Assembly: GCA_964562925.1 (NCBI GenBank) | Contig: CAZLVF010000002.1 | Location: forward strand, 1 to 64,000 | Reading direction: 5' to 3' | DNA from: CAVXDP01 sp964562925 | GTDB taxonomy: Archaea; Thermoproteota; Bathyarchaeia; 40CM-2-53-6; CAVXDP01 | Length of the DNA: 64,000 nucleotides | In this document: in pieces, positions 35,080 through 43,117 of the stretch | Layout: the number at the start of each line of letters is the position of its first letter | Numbering within the stretch: the stretch's first letter is position 1 | Made by a program: the position numbers and the translations under genes | The notes under the pieces: generated by a model | The model's input: only the letters and a program-made list of their open reading frames with translations | Told to the model about the DNA's origin: nothing | Databases searched by the model: none

Positions 35080-35787
35080 CTACATGCTGTGCCGATCTTC
35101 GGTCCATGGATCAGCAGTATTGCTGTAACCTCTTAGCTCCCAGTATCCAAGTTCCTGTTGCTCGGTGAACTTCACCTTTCTAACCCATTTGGCGCTCTTG
35201 TAAGCATATCTCTTGGGCACAACAAGTCTAAGTGGTCCTCCAAAGCAAGGCTCCAATATAGCTCCATCCAGTTCATATGCAAATATGACATCATCATCTA
35301 GGAGCTCCCTAAGAGGAAGAGATGTCGTGTAGCCGCCGTCGCATATTATTGTGGCGTACTCTGCGCTACCTCTTGGTTGAGCCATATGACCTACTGTTTT
35401 GAACTGTACTCCGCTCCACCTGTTGTCGAGTTTACTCCATCCCGTGACGCAGTGGAAGTCAGACATCGACTCGACTTTGGTCAAGGCCAGAAACTCATGC
35501 CAAGTTAGTTTGAACGGTCTATCGACAACGCCGAAAACTTCAAAGGTCCAAGACTGAGGATCGAATCTGGGAATATCGCCGACGTGCAAAACTCGGAGCT
35601 GTTTCACCTCATATTGCCCGGGTGGTATTCTTCCCAGCGCCGTCGTTGACTCTTCCACAGTTAACATCTCTTTCTTGAACAGTTCCCCTCTGAATTTCAG
35701 GTAGGCTGAGGCCAAGCCTCCGATTGAAACCGCAATTCCCAACAAGTATCTTAGATATCTTCTTCTATTACTTTGCTTTCTTGTCAT
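35080..35787 (-). CDS. Sulfite-oxidase/MsrP-type molybdopterin oxidoreductase
   Basis: A 235-residue protein with one sulfite-oxidase-type molybdopterin domain. The molybdenum ligand cysteine is in SDFHCVTGWSKLDNRW, and cofactor contacts include GGYTTSLPL and GGPLRLVVPKRYAYKSAKWV. The N-terminus RKQSNRRRYLRYLLGIAVSIGG is a basic stretch before a hydrophobic helix, either a Tat-like signal or an anchor, so the domain acts outside the membrane. No C-terminal dimerisation domain is present, as in YedY/MsrP. Substrate may be methionine sulfoxide or another S- or N-oxide. Confidence 0.82.
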   Translation of the reverse strand: MTRKQSNRRRYLRYLLGIAVSIGGLASAYLKFRGELFKKEMLTVEESTTALGRIPPGQYEVKQLRVLHVGDIPRFDPQSWTFEVFGVVDRPFKLTWHEFLALTKVESMSDFHCVTGWSKLDNRWSGVQFKTVGHMAQPRGSAEYATIICDGGYTTSLPLRELLDDDVIFAYELDGAILEPCFGGPLRLVVPKRYAYKSAKWVRKVKFTEQQELGYWELRGYSNTADPWTEDRHSM

Positions 35788-36067
35788 GGACAGACATCGT
35801 TAGCGAAGGGTTTCTCACTACTCTGCCCAGAAACCTGCTCATAACTATGCCGCACCATGTCAGAAGAGATTCTCGAACATCGTCATATGGCTCACGTGGA
35901 CGAATCGAGTTGTGAATGTGCGGATCCCTAACAAGGTTGTTGTGTTAGTTAATTTGATACTTGCAATCTTGAATCCGGATAGCTAGAAGCGGTCAGAACA
36001 TTACGGTAGCCGCTCATAGGATTGCGATGAGAACCTTGGGAGGCTGTGAGCTCTTATCAAGATGATA

Positions 36068-36183
36068 TGGAGCCCCGGGCGGGGTTTGAACCCGCGACCT
36101 TCGGCTATTCGTTCAACTGACCTGTACCAAGCCGACGCCCATGACCAGGCTAGGCTGTCCCGCTTCTTAGAGAGTACCGGGGC
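36068..36183 (-). tRNA. tRNA-Thr(GGU) with two introns
   Basis: Acceptor GCCCCGG/CCGGGGC, T arm GCGGG-TTCAAAC-CCCGC, discriminator U (usual for archaeal tRNA-Thr) and encoded CCA (36068-36070). Nineteen bases (36156-36174) separate positions 9 and 10; without them the D arm reads GCCT-AGCCTGGTCAT-GGGC. The anticodon arm is TCGGC-TTGGTA, then 18 bases (36107-36124), then A-GCCGA. Splicing both yields a normal 76-nt tRNA-Thr with anticodon GGU. The first intron sits at an unusual place between acceptor and D arm. Confidence 0.92.
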
Positions 36184-36370
36184 CAACCGGAGCCGTTTGT
36201 TGGAGCTGGCTTCTGATTATAATAAGTTTCGGTGAAGCTCTTCAAACTGATAATCTTGGCATGACTATGTGGGAAGAGGACGCAGTCTAATGTCTAGTCT
36301 CCAAGAATCTGTTTGATTATGTCTAAAAACACAGAATTCTTGTCCGGATCTGATGGGAAGTATTAGGAAA

Positions 36371-36382
36371 GGCTTAAAAATA
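36371..36382 (+). promoter_or_regulatory. TATA box of the ubiquitin-like locus and its GGGAGG site
   Basis: GGCTTAAAAATA. Transcription would begin near 36405. A GGGAGG ribosome site at 36421-36426, eleven bases before TTG 36438, indicates that this TTG, not the ATG at 36387, starts the first gene. Confidence 0.6.
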
Positions 36383-36437
36383 CAGTATGAGACATAACTA
36401 TAATCGTTTAAAAGAAATCAGGGAGGAAAAAAGAAAA

Positions 36438-37202
36438 TTGGTAAGAAAGTGTTCTACCTGCGGTGCAAACAACAGGGATGATGCCAGCTTCTGCTCAGCG
36501 TGCGGTACATCACTCGTCGCTCCGCCTTCCGTCAAGCCGGTGCCCACCGTGAGAGTGGTTTCTCCGGTCACTCCCGTCGGCGCGCCTGTCAGGGTTCCGC
36601 CGCCAGGCATGTGCTTCTACCATCCGAACCTTCCAGCCATCTACGTTTGCAATAGATGCGGACGACCGATCTGCAGAGACGATTCGAAAGCCTACCAGGA
36701 TCTGGTTATGTGTCCGCAATGCTACCAGAGCGTGGTACCGATCGTAGCAGCCCCTGCATATTACCCAACAGCACCTGTCTACCCGGCTCCACCCCCGATG
36801 CCCGAAGTCGGATTCGCTCCCCCTCCTGTAGGAGTTCCACCTGTAGCGGTATTCCCACCTGCAAGATCAACTTGGGGTTTCACCATATCTCTAATCGGAG
36901 GAATCCTAATCATAATCAACGCAGCCGCTCTGCTCTCCGCTAGCTTCTACGCCTTGTGGGCAGCCATCTTTCCATGGATAACCTATTTTGGCCCGTTCCC
37001 GCCTTGGGTGCTCGTGGCGATCGGACTGATCCTCGGCATCATAGCCACGATAGGGAGCATTCTGATGATCCTGGGCTACGGAACGATTGGAGCCGTAGTA
37101 GTGTTCCCAGCGGCTGTGATCAGCCTAATCCTCGGTGGAGGCTTCATAGCCGGGTTCGTCCTAGGAGTCGTTGGCGGAATCCTAGGAATGCTTGGAAGGT
37201 AA
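36438..37202 (+). CDS. Zinc-ribbon and B-box-like zinc-finger membrane protein of the ubiquitin-like locus
   Basis: About 254 residues. A zinc ribbon (CSTCG...CSACG) is at the N-terminus, then a Pro/Val linker. A B-box-like finger follows (CFYHP, CNRCGRPICRDD, CPQC), with a Cys/His/Asp pattern for one or two zinc ions. A second Pro-rich linker leads to three or four membrane spans to the end. The fingers probably face the cytoplasm. It is the first gene of the locus, 57 bp before the JAMM gene. B-box fingers occur beside RING domains in eukaryotic ligases, so an adaptor or ligase-like role is conceivable but unproven. Confidence 0.7.
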   Translation: MVRKCSTCGANNRDDASFCSACGTSLVAPPSVKPVPTVRVVSPVTPVGAPVRVPPPGMCFYHPNLPAIYVCNRCGRPICRDDSKAYQDLVMCPQCYQSVVPIVAAPAYYPTAPVYPAPPPMPEVGFAPPPVGVPPVAVFPPARSTWGFTISLIGGILIIINAAALLSASFYALWAAIFPWITYFGPFPPWVLVAIGLILGIIATIGSILMILGYGTIGAVVVFPAAVISLILGGGFIAGFVLGVVGGILGMLGR

Positions 37203-37259
37203 CGCATCCAACCTTCTCCCCCTTTTTCCCCACTTTCAGGGACGCAAGGGCGGCATAAA

Positions 37260-38813
37260 GTGTTCTACGTCAGTATGTCTAAAGACGCTATGTCTAAAGT
37301 TATCGATCACGCAAAAAGCACGCCCGAGAAAGAGGTAATAGGAGTTTTGACGGGGAGGATGGATAATCAGACCTTGATCGTTGAAGACGCTGTGAGTGGC
37401 GAGACGGTAAGGAGCGAGAAAAATGTGGTAATGCCAGGAGAAACTCTGGCAAAGATCGCGGACGATATCATAAATAGGAGGACTAAGGGAAACATAATCG
37501 GCTGGTATCATTCACATCCGGGTTATGGAGTATTCATGTCCGAAGTGGACAAGGAGACACAGTCCAAGTTGCAGCAGTTCTCTCCATATATTGTTGCACT
37601 TGTATCCGATCCGTCAACTGGAGAGTTCAAGTTTTTTACTCACGATGAAAAGTCCAAGTCTACCGAGACCCTAACCCACGACCGAGTTCACTTCTACGGC
37701 CCTGGAGAAAAATCTGTGCCAGAAAGTTTCAGGAAGACAAAGACTGCGCCAAGGTTACCAGCGACACCTCCACCTTCAATAGCTCCGCCTCAAAGGCCAC
37801 CACTAACGAGAAGACAGGTCTACGCCTTGGTCACAGCGATGGTTCTTATTGCAGCAATAGTGACAGGTGCCCTACTCATGGTGACTATTTCTGGCCCTAT
37901 CTCGCCGCTAAGAATGGATCACGGGCCTGTCACAAGCGGGACCATCGGCAATGATATCAAACTGATAGCTAATGTGAGCGGACCGGTTATGGAGGTTCTA
38001 GTCTACTACAAGCTTTCGAAAGACGCTACGTGGAAAAGTGATAATATGCTCCTGATCTCCGGCATGCGTGACACATATTCCTATACGATTCGTGGAAATG
38101 ATGTAACCGGGAATCTAGACTACTATATAACAGCATCCGACAGCGCGGGCAATGAGATTTCAATTCCCACCAGTACGATCGTAATCCGGGACTTTGACGT
38201 TGACATATCTGAAAGCCAACTAACGATATATGTTGGACAGACGAAGACTACCACCGTGACAGTGAAATCAATAAACGACTTCGGTTTGCCTGTCTCTCTT
38301 AGCGCTCCTAACAGACCGCCCGGAGTCGCAAGCGTATCATTCACCCCCCCGCAGGTTGCGCCTCCGAAAAGCGGCGAAGCCACATCCACGATGAAGGTGA
38401 CGCTAGTCCCGTCAGCCGAGACAGGCGAATATGAGATGGAGGTTCAAGCGAAGTATGGTCAGGTAACAAGAACTATATCCGTAACCATTCTTGTATCAGG
38501 CTTCGAGATATCAGTGTCGCCATTGTCTGTAACGATCCAGAAAGGAAAGACGGCCACATACACGGTTACGTTGGACATAAAGAAGGGTTTCACAGATACA
38601 GTCTCACTCGATGTTACAGGGCTTCCATCAAAAGGAATTGAACAAACAAGGATTCTCGTTATTAACAAGAAGATAGCTGCGCAGGGAACTACGACGCTTA
38701 CAATGGAGATAGTAACAAGATCCGACGTACCCGCGGGGACTTATAACCTCAAGATAGTTGCATCCGGCGGAGAGTTGACACAGGAGGAAAGAGTTACTTT
38801 AATTATTCAATAG
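37260..38813 (+). CDS. Membrane-anchored JAMM/MPN isopeptidase with extracellular Ig-like domains
   Basis: A 517-residue protein. Residues 1-150 are an Rpn11-like JAMM domain with all catalytic positions: E25, H84-S-H86, S94 and D97 (motif YHSHPGYGVFMSEVD). A Pro-rich linker (160-182) leads to one membrane span (about 187-210) preceded by RR, so the catalytic domain should be cytoplasmic. The remaining 300 residues are beta-rich Ig-like/NEW3-type domains on the outside. Eukaryotic Rpn11 removes ubiquitin; the neighbouring modifier ends GG-QMV and would need such trimming. GTG start; the internal ATG at 37275 would cut into the first strand. Confidence 0.88.
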   Translation: MFYVSMSKDAMSKVIDHAKSTPEKEVIGVLTGRMDNQTLIVEDAVSGETVRSEKNVVMPGETLAKIADDIINRRTKGNIIGWYHSHPGYGVFMSEVDKETQSKLQQFSPYIVALVSDPSTGEFKFFTHDEKSKSTETLTHDRVHFYGPGEKSVPESFRKTKTAPRLPATPPPSIAPPQRPPLTRRQVYALVTAMVLIAAIVTGALLMVTISGPISPLRMDHGPVTSGTIGNDIKLIANVSGPVMEVLVYYKLSKDATWKSDNMLLISGMRDTYSYTIRGNDVTGNLDYYITASDSAGNEISIPTSTIVIRDFDVDISESQLTIYVGQTKTTTVTVKSINDFGLPVSLSAPNRPPGVASVSFTPPQVAPPKSGEATSTMKVTLVPSAETGEYEMEVQAKYGQVTRTISVTILVSGFEISVSPLSVTIQKGKTATYTVTLDIKKGFTDTVSLDVTGLPSKGIEQTRILVINKKIAAQGTTTLTMEIVTRSDVPAGTYNLKIVASGGELTQEERVTLIIQ

Positions 38814-38848
38814 ATAGTTAACTAGGCCAATGGAGGTTGTCGAAAGAG

Positions 38849-39100
38849 ATGAAACTCTTTGTACAGGCGCCCGTAGGTCCACAGACAGGGTTGGCTGAGA
38901 TAGAGGTCATACCAGATCATACGATCGGCGAAGTGAAACAGCAGGTCTGCACTTCATTCGGCGTTGATCCAACGACGGTATCCCTGATGTATGGTGGAGT
39001 CGTCCTCGACGAGAGTATGACAATTTCAAGAGCAGGCATACCGGAGAACGCGCAGCTTGCACTCATGCCATACAATATCATCGGCGGTCAGATGGTGTGA
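38849..39100 (+). CDS. Ubiquitin-like modifier precursor (GG-QMV)
   Basis: An 83-residue beta-grasp protein. The strand-helix pattern and the LMYGGVVLDESMTISRAGIPENAQLAL segment match ubiquitin's second half. The C-terminus is NIIGGQMV, so a diglycine (79-80) is followed by three residues that must be removed. I place the start at ATG 38849 because GGAGG (38832-38836) is 12 bases before it but directly touches the upstream TTG. The stop overlaps the E2 start by 4 bp. It is the likely substrate of the E1 and E2 in the next genes. Confidence 0.88.
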   Translation: MKLFVQAPVGPQTGLAEIEVIPDHTIGEVKQQVCTSFGVDPTTVSLMYGGVVLDESMTISRAGIPENAQLALMPYNIIGGQMV

Positions 39101-39687
39101 ATCTACCGCTCCTCTATGAAGAAAGAAGATTTGTAAACCACCAGTTCCCGATGGTTACCCCCCTCGCCGACCCTCCAACCCTATATGAGGGACTCCTCCG
39201 CTGCGAGAAAGGCCGAGTGAAAGACCTAGCTGAGAAGAAGATCTGGCCGTTCACTGAATATGTGAACTGGCACCGTTTCAGGCTTGAACTTTTGAATGAG
39301 TATCCGCTGAAACCGCCGGCCGTTACTTGGCTCACCGAGGTCTCTCATCCGAACATCGTTCCAAATATTCCTGGAGCTGTATGCGTCTCGGTTCTGGGAG
39401 AGGCTTGGCGCCCGGATCTGAAGCTTATCTCGGTCATAAACTCACTCTACTATCTTCTATCGGACCCAAACCCCGACAACGTCTTCGACCATCCGAAGTG
39501 TATAGAAGCTGCAAAGGTCTGTAGAAGTCACGGCTTCCCAGATAGAGGGATGCGAAAGAAGACTCCGGAGCCCGAGGATATAATGAGGTTCAACATTATC
39601 CCGATCCCTGGTTCAGCTGCTGCCTCACCAGATACTCTCCTCACTTTTAGGATACCCGGTCGAATGCGCCAAGAGGCAACTCGATGA
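39097..39687 (+). CDS. Ubiquitin-conjugating E2-like enzyme
   Basis: A 196-residue UBC-fold protein. It shows YPLKPPAVTWLTEVSHPNI with the HPN motif (84-86), the catalytic cysteine C96 ten residues on, W104, and the helix motif SDPNPDNVF. This is the diagnostic layout of active E2 enzymes that accept the modifier from E1 as a thioester. The C-terminal 60 residues extend beyond the usual fold. GTG start in a 4-bp overlap with the modifier gene; its own stop overlaps the E1 start. Such E2 genes are rare outside eukaryotes. Confidence 0.9.
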   Translation: MNLPLLYEERRFVNHQFPMVTPLADPPTLYEGLLRCEKGRVKDLAEKKIWPFTEYVNWHRFRLELLNEYPLKPPAVTWLTEVSHPNIVPNIPGAVCVSVLGEAWRPDLKLISVINSLYYLLSDPNPDNVFDHPKCIEAAKVCRSHGFPDRGMRKKTPEPEDIMRFNIIPIPGSAAASPDTLLTFRIPGRMRQEATR

Positions 39688-40937
39688 AGGTTACGGCGGA
39701 GATCCCGCAGTATAAAGAAGTTGAAGTCAAAGCCTCCAAGAATATGAAGGTGCGGAACCTAAAGAGAGAGATATGTAAAAAGCTCGGGATCAATGAACAG
39801 CTTACGTCTCTGCTTCTACAGGGCAGGCCACTTCGAGAGAACAGCACTATCAAAGAGATCGGTCTTCAATCTAGAAAGCTAACTGTAGACTATATGTGGG
39901 CTAGGCAGCTGCTCCTTTGGGGTAGCAATGGCCAGACAGCGATCGAGAACGCGCAGGTCTTTCTTGCGGGCGCAGGCGCTATAGGAAACGAGGTTGCAAA
40001 GAACCTTGCCATGCTAGGTGTTCAAAGACTTGTGATCGTTGATTATGATCTTGTTGAAACCTCAAACCTCAGCCGAACCGTTTTTTATGAGAAGAGCGAT
40101 GTTGGGAAAGCGAAGGCGGAGGTTCTGTCAAGAAAGCTGAAGAGGAACTATCCGTACGTTCATCCAACTTTCCACCGCTGTAGAGTCGAGGGCGTCCCAG
40201 CTCAAGTGTATTTGAACTCTGATGTTATTGTATCAGGTCTTGACAACGTTCCATCAAGGATGCATCTCGCCTCAATCTCCCGGAGATATCAGATCCCCAT
40301 GGTAGACGCTGGAGCAATAGGCTACGAGGCCAGAGTCCAAGCGTATGTTCCACCTGAGGATCCCTGTCCGATATGTCCTCTCCCTCCGGGAAACTATGGG
40401 CAGATGGCAGGTCTCAGAAACCCCTGTACCGCACCCCTAGAAGAGATGAGGATCCCTTCTCTGCCTACATCGATGTCTCTGGTATCGTCGATACAGACTC
40501 AGGAGGTAGTGAAGATAATATTGGGATACAAGACCTTCCTAAAGGAGAAGAGGTGGCCATCAGAAATAGGAGAGCCTCTAAAGGGGGCGCTTCTAGTTGA
40601 TCTAAGGTTCAACAGATACTCTAGGGTTGAACTGAATAGGAATCCAAGATGTATGGTATGTGGAAAAGACGGCGTTGCAAAGAATATTGTAAGCCGATAT
40701 GAAGTTTCACTTTCAAAGACTGGAAACTCGACGTCTAGACTCCAGAAAAGAGTTAGCGAACTCTTAGATGCCAAACCGACAGAGATGCTAATGTTCAAGG
40801 AGGACAAAAAGAAACTCGTACCAGTTGAGGTTGGGAAAGAATTAACTGAGTATGATCTAGAGAAAGGAAAATTTGTTCACATAGTGATGAAGACGGCTGA
40901 CGACAAGTATTCTGAGGCTGTTGTCAAACTCAAGTGA
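39684..40937 (+). CDS. E1-like activating enzyme with N-terminal ubiquitin-like domain
   Basis: A 417-residue protein. Residues 1-70 form a ubiquitin-like domain (LLLQGRPLRENSTIKEIG). Residues 75-320 are an adenylating ThiF/E1 Rossmann domain with G96-A-G98-A-I-G101, D120, NLSR at 128-131, K142/K144 and D187. Zinc cysteines are CPIC (228-231) and CMVC (323-326), and C248 in NPCTAP is the likely thioester cysteine. Residues 335-417 form a beta-grasp-like domain resembling the E1 ubiquitin-fold domain that docks E2. It activates the modifier by adenylation; the N-terminal domain's role is unknown. Confidence 0.9.
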   Translation: MKVTAEIPQYKEVEVKASKNMKVRNLKREICKKLGINEQLTSLLLQGRPLRENSTIKEIGLQSRKLTVDYMWARQLLLWGSNGQTAIENAQVFLAGAGAIGNEVAKNLAMLGVQRLVIVDYDLVETSNLSRTVFYEKSDVGKAKAEVLSRKLKRNYPYVHPTFHRCRVEGVPAQVYLNSDVIVSGLDNVPSRMHLASISRRYQIPMVDAGAIGYEARVQAYVPPEDPCPICPLPPGNYGQMAGLRNPCTAPLEEMRIPSLPTSMSLVSSIQTQEVVKIILGYKTFLKEKRWPSEIGEPLKGALLVDLRFNRYSRVELNRNPRCMVCGKDGVAKNIVSRYEVSLSKTGNSTSRLQKRVSELLDAKPTEMLMFKEDKKKLVPVEVGKELTEYDLEKGKFVHIVMKTADDKYSEAVVKLK

Positions 40938-41005
40938 CCTACTGTTCCAAAAGTCGATCATACCAATTCTCAGATACGACTTCTCGAAGGCTTGATAATC
41001 TCAGG

Positions 41006-43117
41006 CTATTCAAGCCTTCCCGCTTTTTTCAACCTCTCAGTGGATGCCTTAACCTCTTCAGGCGTAATCCCTAGTTCGCTTGCGGCCTTTTTCAGAGATA
41101 TCACGCCAGAATGTTCAAGTATGTAGGAGTAGACTCTTTCGTCCAAATCCGATGCCTCTGGCGATCTTCTTGAGCCGCATCTCTGACAGAAGTTCTCAGA
41201 TTCAGAGATCGGCGCACCGCAGCTTGCGCATCGGCCAACGTGGTCTATCACAACTTCCCCGACTACCGGTTTGGTTCGTGGCGGGCGGGAAACTCGGCGT
41301 CTAAGTCTTGTGCTAAACCATGCAAAAGGATCAAGCCCGAGCTTAAACTTCATAAGACCAATGATGCTCAGAAGAGATATTCCAATAATAGTTGCTACGA
41401 TGCCACCTAGGAAAAGTGGACTGAGAACCGTCACGGTGGCATTTGCACGGTCTTCTTCGTAACGTAGATCGCCAGAGTAGACAACCTCAACTTTCACCGT
41501 GTCAGCAGAAATTACTTCGAATGAGATTGACGCTATCCCTTCGTTATCTGTCACGAGTTCTTGATTTATCCTTCTGCTGCCGGCTGCTACTGTGAAGTCC
41601 AATGTTGCGCTTTCAATCGGGTTCCCGGACAAGTCTTTAAGCATGGCTTTGACCACAAGGTTGTCTCCTTGAATGACAAAGCCTTGCGCGAAGAGCGTCA
41701 ATGTTGTGCGAATGCCTTCGATAGGAAGTGTTCCAGACCATTCGGCACCTTCAAAATTTCTTTCTCCTACATACGTGATCCTCAGTTGAACTGATCCCTT
41801 TCTTCCCGGCACGTATTGCATAGAGGCAAAACCGTCCTCGTTTGTCAAGGAGCTTCCGAGCTTCTCATTGTCAGCATAGAACTCGACCACTTGTCCCGGC
41901 ACGGGGTTGCCCATCTCATCAGATAGTTGAGCCGTGATGTTCAGACTTTGCCCAACAACGGTTGTTTCTGGGATACTTGATGAAAGCTTAGTCGGGATAG
42001 GGAGGATTCTGATTCTCGTCGTTGTGGTTGCGGAATCATAGGTAGCAGACCCTTCGTAAAGGGCTTTCACTTGATATTCGCCCACATTCAAGGTTCCAGA
42101 ATATGCCAGCTTTGCTTGGCCCGACGAGTCAGTCAAGCCTGTTCCGATCTCTGTTTGCTCAGATCCGGCTAGGATGTAAAACCTTACAGGTTGGTCTGGT
42201 AGAGGGTCTCCGTTCGCATCAACCAGCGTCACAGCCGCCTCGATAGGATATCTGTACTTTACTGTTTCTGGAACGTCGAGTTTGAGGTTGGCCCCAAGCT
42301 TGGTGACAGTAAGGGTTATAGAAGCTTTCTCTACGTGAGAGGTTCCCCTGAAATCTGAATATGATATTTCAAACGTGAGTACATGCGGCCCCATAGAAGC
42401 AGTTGAAGGAACAGACACAGAGAAATCTGTTCGTGCGGTCTCGCTTGGGGATACATCGCCAATAGTCTGCGTCCACGGGTTAACAATCAATCCGGAAGAG
42501 TCTACTAGTGAGACAGAAGCTGAATACATTCTGTCGTTTCCACCATTCTGGAATGAGATAGTGAGCGTCGAAGGTTTCCTTGCGCCGAGTTGAACGGTTG
42601 AGATCGACTGATACCAGCCTGCAACGTACAATTTTACGACGAGAACCCTGAACTCCCTAACATCCTCTAGAACCACTGTCGTCTGATTCTTCCAGTACAG
42701 CTCGGCGCGCATGAGATACTCGTCCGGCCCCCTCAAGTTCGCAACGACGATCTCGTGCCAGGTCGAACGTCCAGGCCTACACTCCCACGGCGAAGAGAAC
42801 TCGTCGACAACGATAACTCCGTCGCCGTACACCTTGAAGAAGAAGAGTGACGCGCCCGACGGATCTCTCCGCTCTAGGTTCAACACCGTGAAATTGAGGT
42901 TTTCCGTATCTCCGTCATAGATCTTCGCGACATAAATCGTCTCTAGAATTCTAGCTCCCAATGCTCCCTGGGCTTCGATATGAAGCGGGTTGGTAAAAAA
43001 GAACGGTCCCGCCATGAGAGCTAATAGAAAGCAGAATATGAGGCAGTCACGCCCTATCTTCGTAGACTTTCCCTCTACTCCACAAGTTAACGTATGACTC
43101 ACTCTTGAAGTCGGCAT
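41006..43117 (-). CDS. Receptor-like protein: Ig-like repeats, one membrane span, zinc ribbon and winged helix
   Basis: A 703-residue protein. A hydrophobic signal (about residues 26-50) is followed by some 520 residues of beta-rich domains resembling bacterial Ig-like and CARDB-type repeats. A membrane span follows (LFLGGIVATIIGISLLSIIGLM). The cytoplasmic tail has a zinc ribbon (CASCG...CQRCG) and a 50-residue winged-helix-like end (YILEHSGVISLKKAASELGITPEEVKAS). This suggests direct signalling from the surface to DNA. A TATA-like AATATATT lies 8 bp before the ATG, so a leaderless GTG at 43102 may be the true start. It converges on the E1 gene. Confidence 0.72.
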   Translation of the reverse strand: MPTSRVSHTLTCGVEGKSTKIGRDCLIFCFLLALMAGPFFFTNPLHIEAQGALGARILETIYVAKIYDGDTENLNFTVLNLERRDPSGASLFFFKVYGDGVIVVDEFSSPWECRPGRSTWHEIVVANLRGPDEYLMRAELYWKNQTTVVLEDVREFRVLVVKLYVAGWYQSISTVQLGARKPSTLTISFQNGGNDRMYSASVSLVDSSGLIVNPWTQTIGDVSPSETARTDFSVSVPSTASMGPHVLTFEISYSDFRGTSHVEKASITLTVTKLGANLKLDVPETVKYRYPIEAAVTLVDANGDPLPDQPVRFYILAGSEQTEIGTGLTDSSGQAKLAYSGTLNVGEYQVKALYEGSATYDSATTTTRIRILPIPTKLSSSIPETTVVGQSLNITAQLSDEMGNPVPGQVVEFYADNEKLGSSLTNEDGFASMQYVPGRKGSVQLRITYVGERNFEGAEWSGTLPIEGIRTTLTLFAQGFVIQGDNLVVKAMLKDLSGNPIESATLDFTVAAGSRRINQELVTDNEGIASISFEVISADTVKVEVVYSGDLRYEEDRANATVTVLSPLFLGGIVATIIGISLLSIIGLMKFKLGLDPFAWFSTRLRRRVSRPPRTKPVVGEVVIDHVGRCASCGAPISESENFCQRCGSRRSPEASDLDERVYSYILEHSGVISLKKAASELGITPEEVKASTERLKKAGRLE

